Positions 11,649-24,185 of a stretch of DNA of 64,000 nt are shown here, piece after piece. The position numbers were made by a program, and so were the translations under genes. This DNA is from Quillaja saponaria (taxonomy: Eukaryota; Streptophyta; Magnoliopsida; Fabales; Quillajaceae): assembly GCA_029379385.1 (NCBI GenBank), contig CM055618.1, positions 8,318,134 to 8,382,133 of the forward strand, written 5' to 3'. The notes under the pieces were generated by a model, which was not told the origin of the DNA, made no database searches, and was given only the letters and a program-made list of their open reading frames with translations. The stretch's first letter is position 1, and every line of letters starts with the position of its first letter.

Positions 11649-14190
11649 CTCTCTTAATTTCCTTATAAAATATAGTTTTGATATTACTCCCATCTATATC
11701 TCATATAGTTCATTGTACATGCGAGTATATGGATTCTATCATATACCATATATTACTAAAAATCTACATGAAAATCTAGTGTTCTGAATAACCTTGTACG
11801 ACAATTATTCCCTTTTAATACATTATAATTGATTCTTCAGATTAAGAAGGTGTTTGCTTTTTCTTATAATGTGGTAAAATCAGATTATAATTAAATAATC
11901 TAGATGTTTAGTATTTGGTTAGAAATTTTTTAGGATTATAATTAGATTATTTTTCTAAAATTTTCTACTTATAATCAGAATAAAAAAAAAACAAAAAAAA
12001 AAAAAACTAGGATTTGATGCTTTCTTTCAATTATAATGAGGTTTGATCCAATCAAAGACCATTAAAACCCCACTATTTTCACAAATGACAACCACATTAC
12101 CTTAATACATTAACGCTATACTTTATTATGTTTCCTTCTTCCCATTGCTTCACCGTTGGAGGAGGCTCTCTAAATGATTTTTTTTTTTTTTTAATGATTG
12201 CCACTAATAAGAGACTACGTGTTAATTAGTGATATATATATATATATATTTACTTTTAAAATATTTTAATTTTCAAAATTCATTTAGATATTTTAACAAT
12301 TGCCCTTAAAATACTTATCATCAAAATTCTTTGTAAATATGCTTTGTTGAAGTAGAACTAATTAACCATGATTAAGCACAAATAAAATGCTCACATTTCA
12401 GGCATGTTTGTGTATAAATTATCAAAAAAGTGTATTAAATTTATTCTGTTATAATAATAAAATTATTTTTTATGTAATTTTGATTTTTAATTGAAATTAA
12501 ACTTTATTTATTTAAATTAAATTATTTTTATTTAGTTTTAAATCTAATAAAATAATATACTCAAAATAAATTATTTTGAAATACTTTAATAAAACAAACA
12601 AATTCAATTAAAGAAAATAACATTGAATTACAAATTAAAAGAACATTAATATTCAAATTTAATTTAATTGATGCTTTTCTATCTCAAGTTTATATTCAAA
12701 CCAGTTGGCTTGAGCAATTGGATCATCTATTTAAAAAAAGATTTCTTTGTTTATTGGCACTTGCGTTATCTCCTCGACTTCGGCATACCTCAAATCGTGG
12801 ATATTGAAACCAGGCAACTCGTAAATTGTAACTTGCCTAACACCTCTCGTATGGTGGTGGCTTTTTTCTCAATTGAGTTAACACTTAAGATTGATGAAAG
12901 GTTAGATCATGTCATTCTCTGCTAAGTCAAATCCACCAGCTGATTTATATTTACAATTAATAGATGTGACTCTCTTTTTGGATTTTCTCTTCTTCCTTTG
13001 CGATGCACAAGTACCAGCTACAAACGGTGTAAGTGATGGAGATTATGTGTCCAATTTGGGAAACTATAAATCACTCAAATATTGTGTATACATATTGTAA
13101 TCTCCTAATTCAGGTGATTTTAAAACTCATTTGTCGTAGCAGAATTTGTGGGCAGAGTAGGTGTGTGGCTAGCTTTGTAATCATCATCATAATCATCCCT
13201 TTACAAAATTCCAGAAGATGAGTATATGGTTTAGTGGTACCACTGAAAAGAAAGTCCGGCTTATCAGCCAACTTAAAACTCTTGTTCTTAAACTTCTAGA
13301 TATTGTTGCCATGTACATGCATTCACAATAAAATTAGGTACTGCTAATTTAATTTTTTGAACACAAATTCGAGAAATGTTTATTAAACTTATCTGCACTT
13401 GTTGTCCATAACTCGTTCTTACCAGTCCATATCTTTTCACGATCCCTCACACTCTAGTCAGCTTGCCCAATTTTTGGTAAGAGTTTTAGTATTTCCTTAG
13501 TCTATCCCACTTTTTTTTTTTTTAATTTATGTTGATTGTACTATAATGTATGACTAATGATCTCAGTGTATTGGGCATCAATACTTGCCCAGCCACAAGC
13601 TTTGAGTATCGAATGCATTTCCCTTTTTTCCTTTCCTCTATACAATAGTTGACGACAGCCTTGACACCTTGTGGCCTTTATACAACTTTATCATTGTTCT
13701 CCTTTTTATTTAAAAAAAAATAAAATCAAACACTAAGAAATTTAGAAAGAGATGAAAATCTAAATAAGATAAGTAGATTGAGAATGGTGAAAAAAAAAAA
13801 ATAGTGGGAAAATAGTGGTATTTATAGAGTTGCAAATAAGAGGAAAAAAAAAAATAATAATAAATAAATCTCAAAATCTCACCTTTGAGAGTGGAACAAG
13901 AAAGGGATAAAAGGAAATGATGAAGGACAAAAAAGGAAGGCGAAAGAAATGGGCCTGCATCTTGGGATACGTGAGACGCAGTCCACGGCACAGCCCAAGC
14001 AACGCACTTGTCCCAAGATGCTTGTCCTACGTCTTAGGAAGTGTACCCAAATGAGCCTTTAATTACCCTTTAATTACGGCCAAATCTATACTTGTCATTT
14101 CATCTGGCATAACATTTTTGGCCATTAATTTGACCAAGAACAAAGAAATTTATTATAGTAATGTACGTAGGATTGCCTATTCTCTCTTAT
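11649..14190. other. AT-rich spacer, no gene recognised
   Basis: Only short unsupported reading frames occur. At 11846-12060 there is sequence with repeated taatc/gattataatt blocks that looks like a small decayed inverted-repeat element, but its borders cannot be set. An (AT)n run occurs at about 12232-12250. At 13950-14040 the words cttgggatacgt and cttgtcctacgtcttagg are a short diverged repeat. I see no gene. Confidence 0.5.
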
Positions 14191-15540
14191 ACAATACTTT
14201 AATTTTTAGTACATGATGTCACTAACTAATGAGAAGGCATCATGTGGAAAGCCTTGTTGCCCAATCCTTCGCTAACACATGGAGGGCCAGCCCAGTTGTC
14301 TATATAAGCCATAACTTGACAGGTTTAAAGGTAAGTAACTTCTCTCTACACTTAAGCTCTCTCTCACATTTCGGTTTCATACTAAATTGCTTAGGGAAGT
14401 TCCTCTAGGCTTACAAGACCAATTTGTAGGTACATCGGCTAGCGTACCTACCCATATAAAAAATACCTGACCATGGAGGACAGAGCTCCCTAACTAGTTA
14501 AGCCAAGATGGTATGGCAGGACCTCAGAAGAACCATAAGCGTGCTTTGGGCCCCAATGTCACTAATTGAAATATTCGTTCTCGTGCAAATTAGTCACCAC
14601 CTAACCAATTTATTGCTACTATTAAGGATATTGTGGTAGAAACCCCAGACTAGCGCCGAGTGCGGAAGAAGAAGCATGGGCAATAGAGCCCCAAAATTGT
14701 CCTTTTACTCATGACAAATTTTAAATATTGGTAAGCTTTGGTGGCAAATGAAGTAAATTTACATACCCATTCAGTCACAGACATGCCCCTACATGAAATT
14801 CTTTAGAATCCTAACCATAAACTCGGGCAACCCCTGCAGTAATCACCTAGACAATAGATTCCATTACAAGAATCCTTCTCTTGAGCACTCCTCGACTGCT
14901 CAAGAAAAGGTCGTGGCACAACCAGCCGAGCCTATTCATCGTCCTTTCACACAAGCTATTATCAAATGCCCAATCCCCAAACATATAAAATCTCAACTTT
15001 AGAACAGTATCATGGTATGCTCAACCTTAACTATTTTGTGGTGGTTTTGAATCTTTAATGCTTCTTCATGGGATTCCAAATGTTGTAATCTGTTGGGCTT
15101 TTGGTGCAGTTTGTAATGGTCAGCACGATGTTGGTTTTCATAGTTAAAACCCAACTCAATTTCAAATTTTGGCTAGCTTGTTGCCTCTTTCAAGAGGCAT
15201 TATATGACAAACAAGACACGTAAGAAAGATTCTACAAAATTGAAAGTCTCAAAAGTACACATTCTCTAATTTCTTGCTTAATTGTTAAACTAGAATTAGA
15301 ATCTTTCAAATAATCATAAAATAATTTCGAGTTAAAGGAATCAAAATTTTAAATTTCGTTGCGTATATGATTGTCATATTTTATACCAATTCTTAACAAA
15401 AATCCAGACACTCATCATATTTCCATTCCTCCTTATAGAGTGACACCAATTGAGTTGACGGAGCTCAAGGACTAGTTGCAGGACTTACTACACAAGGGTT
15501 TCATTTTTCCTAATACTTCTTTATGGGTTTTGCATTGAGA
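14191..15540 (+). mobile_element. Decayed Ty3/gypsy retrotransposon remnant
   Basis: At about 15420-15530 the plus strand encodes a degraded gypsy reverse-transcriptase N-terminal motif (PPYRVTPIELTELKD, stop, LQDLLHKGFIFP). This is the segment that precedes the RT palm in gypsy elements. Upstream, 14300-14430 resembles an LTR R/U5 region, with ctatataag followed by pyrimidine-rich tctctctacact and ctctctctcac. The stretch between carries no convincing gag. Stops and missing domains show an old, deleted copy. LTR borders are not resolved. Confidence 0.6.
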
Positions 15541-15550
15541 TTTGTTGAGA

Positions 15551-15865
15551 TGGGAAGTTGTATTTTTTTATAGAAGCCTAACTTAGTAATGAGACAATGT
15601 GGAAAGGACCCATCAATGGTGTGAGATGGAGTTGTTTGTAGAAACTTAACCTAGTGATAAGACGACGAGGAAAAGTCTCATAGATGGTGATAGGCCAGAT
15701 AGAGTTGCAGTTTTTTGCAAAAAACCTGGCCTAGTGATGAGATAACGTGGAAATGGCTCATCAATGACGACAAGTGAGGTGTAGTTATTATTTTTACAAA
15801 AATCAAACTAGTGATAAAACGACGTGGAAATGGCTTATCAATGGTTTTAAGTGAGGTGGAGTTAA
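15551..15865. repeat. Imperfect tandem repeat, about four units of 70-80 bp
   Basis: Four successive units share the order agttg, then tagaa or caaaa, acctagtgataagacgacgtggaaa, tggctcatcaatggt, then gtgaggtgg. Units begin near 15551, 15629, 15701 and 15781. They differ from each other by many substitutions and small indels, so the array is old. It sits directly after the gypsy RT scrap and may be an internal repeat of that element. Confidence 0.75.
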
Positions 15866-17136
15866 GAAAATGACTATATACATATATATTGTTATTGTTA
15901 CAGGATATCATATTTTGTTCACTATGAACAGATAAATAGTTTCGATAAAGTGATTGACTCTCGATGAGCGAGGCTCATGTAAATTTTTGATAATTCTACT
16001 GTTGCTGGTAGATGATACATTATATGGGTATTGAAGAATATTGAAGATTGTTTAGAAGGATTTGAATCGAAAATAAATTCCTTATTTTTTAGTTTCATAA
16101 TTAGTTTATTCTTGGTGAATAAAAAAGGATTAATTAGATGTTGATGGGGATTTCCTAATTAATTTATTTTTGTGGACAAGAAATAACTAATTAGATGTTG
16201 ATATTTTCTTATTAGATTTACCTTGGTGGGTAAGTAAGGCTGAGTTTAGTAATGTTTTTCAACAAGGTACTTTAGCAATAAGCTGTATTTGATTTTTTTT
16301 TTTTTTTTTAAGGGTACTTCTTTACTGCTTCTAAAAAGTCACTGGGTACTTGTAAGAGCACCCCAAATGTTGCTTTTAAAAGTTAGTCGTGACTTTTTTA
16401 AATTAAAAGCATAAAAATTGCCTCATTAATTTTAGAAAATTAACAAATATATTTATAATTAATTAATAAACTATTAAATTTTCTTCCTAAGTATATCTTT
16501 AATTATTGATATTTATTTTTGTGATTTTATAAAAAAATCATGATTTATTTACCAAATATACCTTTTAAAAAGTTAGTTATTTATTTAATTAACTCATGAG
16601 TTAATAACATAGACATGAATTAAATTTTAATTCAATTAATAAAAAAATATTTCTGCATACAAGTTTTTTATTAGAAAATCAACAGCATGCATAGGCGACA
16701 TGGACAAGATGCTGCATGTTCTAGAAAACCATAATCAATAGCTTTTGGTGTACAAGTACAATATACTGCATACATAGAATGCATGGATTTCTTTTTCTTT
16801 TTTCTTTTCCCTTTTTTTTTTTTTTTTTTTTCTGAAAGGAAGCATGCATTTATAATTGCAAATGTCATACTTAGGACATATTGTAGTAGCAGATAAGTAA
16901 TAGAAGTGCAGTCAAGAGAGAATAGAAAAGGACAAAAAGAGAAGAAATTGAATGAACTTTTATCAAATAACAAACAAATTAGTTTATCTTCAAAAATAAT
17001 TATAGGGAAAAGATAATAACTTGGAAATAATCAAATAGGCAAACCTTCTGTTTGAACATTTTAGCTATTTTGGTATTCAGGTTTTCGTTCCAATATTATT
17101 CATCCTCTTCGGTATCTACTATCACTTTTTGTAGGT
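15866..17136. other. Spacer with retroelement-like fragments
   Basis: At 16080-16215 two similar blocks (aattagatgttgat followed by ttattagttt or ttcctaattaattta) form a degenerate direct repeat of LTR-like character. Long T runs lie at about 16290-16310 and 16810-16830. No gene was recognised. Confidence 0.4.
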
Positions 17137-17390
17137 TTGGCATGCTTGAAACTCCCTCAGAAAATATCTTCCGAGCCTTCGTTGCAAATATACTCTAGTT
17201 CCTGCAGATCATTCAACCGCAACTTTTTTAGCCGTCAAGCACAAATTCGATTTTGCATTACCCATCCAGCAGTCCTATCACTTGGAAATATCCCTTTGAA
17301 GGCATTGGAGATCACACCTAGTATTTCCAGGTTGTGTGTATTTGCAAGGAACCGATATGGAAAATAACATTGTTCAACCACCATGGAATA
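17137..17390 (-). pseudogene. NLR LRR exon relic (probable 3' end of locus B)
   Basis: The minus strand reads NLEILGVISNAFKGIFPSD, then a stop, then RLKKLRLNDLQELEYICNEG. This is the same LRR module as FEELVVTYSSFKELFPRE and LRKLEYICKDGF at the right end of the window. At least two in-frame stops and no exon borders remain. Its position downstream of the LRR exons at 18858-20594, on the same strand, suggests it is the last surviving piece of locus B. Confidence 0.7.
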
Positions 17391-18857
17391 TTCTCGGTGG
17401 TGTACATAGAAGTTATACCATAATAGTCGTGTAACTAAAATTAACTGCCCCCCAAAAAAACAATAGATAAATTCTAGGCATACTGATTTAGTTACCCTTG
17501 GTGGAATCCATGAGTTAAATCAAATATGTGACGCAGTTTGAAATTCTATAAAAGACAGTTTGGAATTTTCGTTTGTGCAAACTTGTCAATACAAATTATA
17601 GTTTAGGCATATTAATGTCTTTTTCAAAATTATAACTATGTTTCAAGTTATAAACATAAAAAATTAGGGTTTGGGAGAGGAAATTATAAAATTTAGGGTA
17701 ATTTAGCAAACTTGTCAGTAACATCATTTGACTTATTATCAACAGTATATTGTTGTCACTAATAAATTTGCCAAAATAAAATTATCTCCCTTAACTTATC
17801 TACAAGCAAATAAATTGTCGCGGACTCTTCTATGACTACTATGCGCATCATATTTTCATTCAAATAATTCCAATAAGAATGGGTGAGTCTATTCTCGTTC
17901 TTTTGTTTGTGAACAAACAAGATAAGAAAAAAAATTGAAAAGAAGGAAAGTACAATGAAAAAATTATCACTCTCTACTCTTACTTGAAAATCAAAGAGTC
18001 AGAAAGTGGAGATAAAATAAAAAGAAGATTGTGACTTTTTTCTCTTGTTTGAAAAAAACATATAGATATATTCGATGAGATTTTGGCTCAACTGATTAAA
18101 AATAATGATAAATAATCTAATGATCTCAAGTTCAATTCCCACCGTTATCAAAAATGATTTATAATTTACCAATATGTTAAAATTAATATTTAATAGTTAC
18201 TACAATTATTAATATTTCTTCACATGATCTAGTAATGTATAATTAAAATCCCACTACTCATAGAAAAGATACATAAAAAGAAAAAGAAAAGATACAAATG
18301 AGTCAACTAAGAAGAAAGTATATAATTTTAGTTAGGAATCTCATGGGGAAAAAGAAAAAAAAGTAGGTAGGCATTTAATAATTTTTATTAAGGGGTAAAT
18401 ATATCGTTTTATAAATCTAATTCATGTGAAATGCATGTACTTACAGAAAGCATTAAGTTTAATAGTCAATTTTAACATATTGGATAAATTGTAAATAATT
18501 TTCAATTATGTAGGTACAGTGCATGTGGTCGATTCAATAGAAAATATAGCTAGGACAATACAAATTAGATCATAATTTGATGATACCAAATACAATTAAC
18601 CCTCATGTAAACCGAAATCTGGTTTTTTTTTTTTTTCCTATTAGTTTGAATTATAAGCCAATTGTAAATAATGTAACTTTGTCATTTACTCTGCTTAACG
18701 AATTGAATTTGTGTAAGTTTAAACTTCATTAACCAATTAACGTAGATAATTTTATTTTTTTAGTTAATATTTGGTAAAATTAGACTAATTAAGCAAAACG
18801 TCATCAATTCTATCATCTTTTTGAGAATTCCGAAAAAATCCGATGATATAAATAAGT
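17391..18857. other. AT-rich spacer, no gene
   Basis: No coding sequence or recognisable transposon domain. The stretch 18540-18760 contains phrases (ttataagccaattg, aaccaattaacgtagataattttattttt) that recur in diverged form near 61750-61880, so part of it is a dispersed repeat. Confidence 0.45.
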
Positions 18858-19557
18858 TTAAAGTCTACAGATAAACTTTAAATCATAAGGGATGTACACA
18901 GTGAGCCCATCCAACTTCTCTGATGTCATAAGTCGCAAATTAAATATGTTCAACTCACTGCAAATGTTTGGATATAATCGAGTACAGCTCCAGTCATAGA
19001 AACTCTTTAGGTTTTCAAGTTTCCCAAGTCGAAAACAGTTCAGTCTAGGAAACCAAATTTCAATGGATGCTTCAAATCCTTCTTCCTTTGCCACGATTTC
19101 CTCAATTCACCAATTTTCTGTATCAAGCACCTCAAGTTTTGCCAGACCTTTTGCCACAGATACATGAAATAGATTCTTCAAGCTTACATAATCATAGACT
19201 ATCACCATTTCCAGATCATGAAAACCAAGGACTCCTTCCCAATGATTCCCATACCAAACATGCTTCAATTTTGGTAGACAAAAAAGAGTAATCCTTTTTA
19301 ACCGGAAGCCAGTTACTGTAAACTTCATTCCTTCCAAATCAAACACCGTTTCTACTGAAACACAAATTTTCATTTCTAACTCTTCCAAGTTTTTTAACAC
19401 TTGCAGTAAACTAGATGAAAGAACAGTTGACACAAACTCAGTTTTCCACCACCAAAGATTTCAAATTGCAGAAATATTGAGGTGGAGGGTTGTGCCATAT
19501 TTCTTTCAATTCTGGAAACTCAGAAAGATTCAAACGCTCTATTCCCCAAAACCGAAC
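18858..19557 (-). pseudogene. NLR locus B, LRR exon (frameshifted)
   Basis: After an acceptor CAG at 19560-19558 the minus strand encodes VRFWGIERLNLSEFPELKEI, then further LRRs (LKNLEELEMKICVSVETVFD, LKHVWYGNHW, LKNLFHVSVAKGL, PRLNCFRLGKLENLKSFY), ending at a stop at 18858. Frame breaks occur near 19436 and 19105. This is the same module as the intact exon at 60687-61448 (IDKLELYEFPELKEIWH). The order of modules matches locus C, so I assign it to locus B even though the preceding exon lies 2.4 kb from the next one upstream. Confidence 0.8.
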
Positions 19558-19762
19558 CTGCGCAATGTAGTACAAGAATATTAGTAAGAACACAAAATGG
19601 GAAAAGAGAAAAAGAGTTAATTGAGTACCCAAAAAAAGGGGCTCTATAGTATAGACCAATGCAATAGTATAGTTCTTAGTTAAAAAAAGAAAAGAAAAGG
19701 AAAGGCAATAGTATATCTTTGCTCATGTGTCTACTGTCTTGTAGATGTCAATAATATTATAC

Positions 19763-20594
19763 CTTGTTGAGAGACAATTTTTCTATGGTTGCATTAAGGC
19801 TTTTTTCCCAATACCATTCATTAGCAGTTTCTTCCACTCGGACCCTTTGCAGCTTTGGTGTTCTTGAGACTCCCTTAGAGAAAACATTCGGCTTGGGGCA
19901 TCCTTTCAGTTTCTTCAGCCAATAGTAGGAATTTGAAAGCCCAATTTGCTGAACAAAAAATTGTAAGCTTTGGTAAAAGTACAAGTTCCAAAACTTCCAA
20001 TTGCCTGAATTCAATCTCATCTTCTTCTCCTTCTTTGTCATTTTCTATGACTTCTTCTATCATCTTGCAATCAACAATTCGTAACACTGCAAGTTGAATC
20101 AAACTTTTTGCAATTGAGGGTGCTAGTAAATTGACCAACTTTTACTTTTAACTTTGTCAAATGTTTGAAAGACACTGTGGAGGGTACTAATTTGATCAAA
20201 TTGGAGCATTCCTGAGCCAATAAAATCTCAAGCTTTTCAAGAAGCGGATCTAGCTGGGAGCCTTCTTTGCATATGTTCTCCAATAGGGCAGTCTGCCCAA
20301 CACTAATTGTTTGAGATGCACTAATGTAGTCCCTGTAGTATGTTGTTCTGGGATTGTCACTTGTCTGCCACACGAGAATATTTCTTTGAAAGAACAATCT
20401 AACACATATAGGTTTTCGAGGGTGGGCATTCTTTGAAGTAACCCATACGGAAAATTAACTACTTGTTCGTTGTAGACGTGTCGAATGCCAAAATATTTTA
20501 GCTTGTGAAAACAGATTGTACGAAGTGACTGGTCATTCAATAACTGCATAATGTCCTTGCTATCTAAGGCCAGCAATATCAAGTTATGAATCAC
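19763..20594 (-). pseudogene. NLR locus B, LRR exon (frameshifted)
   Basis: An acceptor CAG at 20597-20595 opens VIHNLILLALDSKDIMQLL, followed by LRRs (FPYGLLQRMPTLENLYVLD, LVPSTVSFKHLTKLKV, LIQLAVLRIVDCKMIEEVI), and ends NATIEKLSLNK at a GT donor (19762-19761). Length 832 is not a multiple of three, and at least three frame changes are visible (near 20260, 20130 and 19960). The counterpart exons are 1-173 in locus A and 59723-60607 and 63257-64000 in locus C. Confidence 0.8.
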
Positions 20595-23041
20595 CTGCAT
20601 AAATAGACCAATCAAATAAGAGGATAATAACCATTTTTACAAATAAGAAATAATCATAGGAGAGTACAGAAAAATAGATGAGCTTATAGTGAAGTAATTT
20701 TTTGAGTAATAAGAATATGTTGTACATAATTGTTTTGACGGTGAAATCTTCAAAAACCATCGTATAAATGAAACTATATATATAGATTTTATATCATTCA
20801 AGTCATAAGAATTTTAACCCCTCCTTTTTTTTTAAATATATATATATTCTCTCTCTTATTTTGCTTTGAATTTGAGATATGGGAATATCCACTTTACCTT
20901 GAGGGCATAGAAAATACAGAAAATGATCTATAATTTTTTTATAGGTGCACAGAGTGAGACCTTGATAATTGCCCTTTTCTTTTATCTTTTTTAATTTATT
21001 TTGTTCTCTTATGAAAAAATTGCTACAATGCTAAATAGAATTTCACTTTCTAATTTCTTAGCTTTTTTCTTCCTTTCAAACTCATCTTTAAAAATTTTCT
21101 TAAAAGCTTTTGATTTTGTTTTTTTCCCTTTTGTTTTGCTATTTTAATTTTACCTCACATGGCTAACTTTTTTCTAAATTTAACAAGTAATAATAATTTA
21201 ATTAAAATTTGACCACAAATTACTTGTATTAAAATTAGTTTCTTTTGAGTTACAAATTATTCCTTACTTATAATGTGATTTTATGATACAAATGTAATGA
21301 TTAATAATAGAATATATTATTTAAAGTTCATATTGTCATTTAGGTTATACGAACATACATGAATAAAGAATATATCGAAAATAAACATGTAATTTAAAGT
21401 ATATTATGTAAAGGAGTGATGGACCAAATGAGTTTTGAACTGAGAGTTGAATTATTTGAAGGTTAGAAATTGCATTAACTAAGTGGGAAAATATTTTTGG
21501 AAGGTTGTCATGAAAAAAATATATTACCAATACAAAATAAGAGAGAAGCTTTTAAGAATTTAAGAAAAATAAAATAAAAGAAGGGGTTTAATGAAAAATC
21601 TAGAAAACATAAAGAGAAATATATAAAATCAGAATCTTTATGGAAAATCACGTAAGTCTTATTTTTCTTTCAACGTTCTAAATAAATTCTAGGCCAAATT
21701 ATATTTCAGTTCCTATAGTTTTGTTTTTTTTTTCAATTGAGTCATTGTGGTTTGAAACTTTTCAATTGAGTCATTATACTTTCATTTTAATTTCAATTGG
21801 TTTTCATGTATGAATTTCTAACAATTTACAGATGAAAATTTTCTAACGAATAAGATTAAAACAATCAAATAACACAATAAAATGGTGACAGTAATGTTTA
21901 TGAACAAAATTCCAACAAAAATACAATCATATAAAATTTTAATAAATAGGTATGCATGAGACTCAATTGAAATAAAAATAAAAATATAGTGATCCAATTG
22001 AAATTTTTTAAAACACAATGATACCTTTGAAAAACAGTAAATATGATTTGGCCAAAATTCTATAATAAGCTCACATGTACATGCCCTATAAGTCATGCTT
22101 CTAATATTTCTTCCTAAATAAGTCCTAAAATTTTCATATCTAATTTTTAAGTTTAAGATATTGAAAGTCAATCAATTTTCAAAAGTACACTATAAAATGA
22201 AGAAACTAATAAATTCATGATATAATTACAATGAAAGAGTAAAATTTCTTGAAATATTTTAATTTAACTTCTAAATTTAGAATTATTATTTAAGTATTAT
22301 GATGAAAAAAAAATATCAAAATAAGTTGAATTTGAAAATTATTTTTTTAAAATTGTTTTTAAGAAAAAATTGAATTAGATAATAAGAACTCATCAATTTT
22401 AAGAGACTTCTATTTTTCTATTAATGATTATATCATGAGTTTACATGAATTTATTTAGAATTCTTGGAGCACTCCTTTAAGACCGGCACTCCTAGATAAT
22501 CTAAATACAAGAATAAAGACTTCAATTGCTAGACACAAGACACCTAAACACAACAAATTACTAGAAGCCTAACAATTCTCTCAAGATACAATATAAAATG
22601 TAGGACTCATATATATAACAAGAATACTATATTTCAAGTGACATCAATAGTTTTCATTTAAAATACAAATGGTGTTAGAATAAAAAAATGCATTGTATTT
22701 GTTTTAAAAATTAACAAGATAAAATGACTAAAAATATATTTTTAAAATAAACTTAATTAAAATGAGACTTTTTCATCGTGGACGATATATTATTTTTACC
22801 GTAATAATCCTCAATTGATAACCCTAATTCTTAATTTATGAAATCATAGCCCTAATAATACGAAATCCCTAACTACAAATAACATTATAATGATTATCTA
22901 TTCACACAGCATCACATGATTAATATATATTTGCTTAAAAGAAATCATAGGGCAGCTTTTGCTGCAATGAGAGATTGGGGTTATGCTTGAACTCTAGAAT
23001 TAAGATAACACTTTAATTATATTCTCAACCATTATGCATAC
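20595..23041. other. Probable locus B intron, AT-rich
   Basis: The sequence between two LRR exons holds no coding region. It includes the inverted-repeat element at 21692-22054. Otherwise only AT-rich unassigned sequence is seen. Confidence 0.5.
21692..22054. mobile_element. MITE-like inverted-repeat element with 8-bp target duplication
   Basis: The left end starts ggccaaattatattt and the right end, read on the other strand, starts ggccaaatcatattt. The inverted similarity continues inward with caattgagtcattgtggttt against caattggatcactatattt, so the element is a long imperfect inverted repeat of 363 bp without a gene. It is flanked by aaattcta on both sides (21684-21691 and 22055-22062), an 8-bp duplication as made by hAT-type transposases. 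The single extra A at the right end makes the exact border uncertain by one base. The family is not recognised. Confidence 0.75.
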
Positions 23042-23781
23042 ATTTTCGATGAGGAAGAGTGGTTGTTTGATCTCCGCATCTAGTTGGTCAACTTGATTTG
23101 TTTCTTCATGATTAGAAGACTCCTTTCCTAGTACATCCAATCTGGGGCAATTCGTCACTTGCAATTCTTTCAGCCCTGGGCATTCTATATGTACCCCTGG
23201 CCCTAGGGAGAAGCTCTTGACTACTGATAAATGTGCAAGTGATATGGAGGATAGTTGGGGAAAAACAAACCTAGCTGTTGCTTCCAATATTGTTTCCTCC
23301 CTTGCCACAATTTCCTCTAGCACTGCATAAGAATTTATATCAAGTACTTCCAGAAGCTGAAGACATTTGGCTACAGAGGCAGAAAATATATTTTTCAACT
23401 TTTGACATTAAAGAACTTTTACTACTCGTAGCATTCGGAAGTTGAAATTTTCTTGTGGCTCTCTATTCCATATTTGCTTCAAATTTGATAAGTTATACAA
23501 AAAAATTTCAACAGTGTATCCACATTCTCATGAGTTTCATCATCACCATCTAGCCTAAATATCTCATTCAAAGAACAACAATCACCAACCTCTAATGTCT
23601 CCAAATTCTGAAGTCTTCTCAACATGTTTGATGGCACAACTGTCAGAAGTTTTTCACAACATTTGATTTCCACTGATTTCATTTTGCCAAAAGAATTTGT
23701 AGCAACTTGATTGACACACCATACTGCCTTGAAGTTATCCATGTTGGAGATTACCAAAGTCTCCAACTTAGGGAATATATC
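23042..23781 (-). pseudogene. NLR locus B, long LRR exon (frameshifted)
   Basis: After the acceptor CAG at 23784-23782 the exon reads DIFPKLETLVISNMDNFKAV, with LRRs matching the 744-bp exon of locus A (265-1008), and ends PLFLIEN. It is 740 bp rather than 744. It has a frame change at about 23490 and an in-frame stop near 23408. The codons at the donor changed from the locus A form (GAAAAG then GTATGG) to GAAAATGTATGC, which weakens the splice site. Confidence 0.85.
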
Positions 23782-23897
23782 CTGCAAATAGGAAAGTTAA
23801 AAAATAACATAAAAGAGTTGAAAGAACCACATCAGGAAAGAACTAAACAATTGAAGAATTTGAAAAAGAATATCAATAAAAAGTTTAAAGAATCTAC

Positions 23898-24185
23898 TTC
23901 TCCATCAGAATGAGAAAGAATATCTCCGCTAGAATTTCTTATCCCCCTTCACCTTCAATCGGTAGTATTTCCTCCAGCATTTGGCAATTGCTAATCTCAA
24001 GGTGTTTGAGTTTAACAAGAGAGCCAGCCAAAGTGTAGGAAAATAGATATTCTAGATTTTTGCAGCCTTCCACAATCAAGTTGGTCAAATTTTGAATCCA
24101 AGAACTTGCCAAAGGTTTATCGTGCCATATTTTTTGGAAATTGATTGACGATAATTTTAAGGTCTCTAATTTAAGAAACGTGACC
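23898..24185 (-). pseudogene. NLR locus B, short LRR exon with stop
   Basis: After acceptor CAG (24188-24186) it encodes FLKLETLKLSSINFQKIWHD and LKHLEISNCQMLEEILPIEG, then an in-frame TAA at about 23939. Sequence resembling the locus A ending continues out of frame to a GT donor at 23897. It is the paralogue of 1145-1408. Confidence 0.8.

Noticed and set aside
12668..13221. Three overlapping short plus-strand frames
   Set aside because: Low-complexity, hydrophobic, no recognisable domain, no exon borders or neighbours.
15540..15880. CRISPR-like array
   Set aside because: Units are adjacent and diverged with no spacer pattern; the DNA is plant nuclear.
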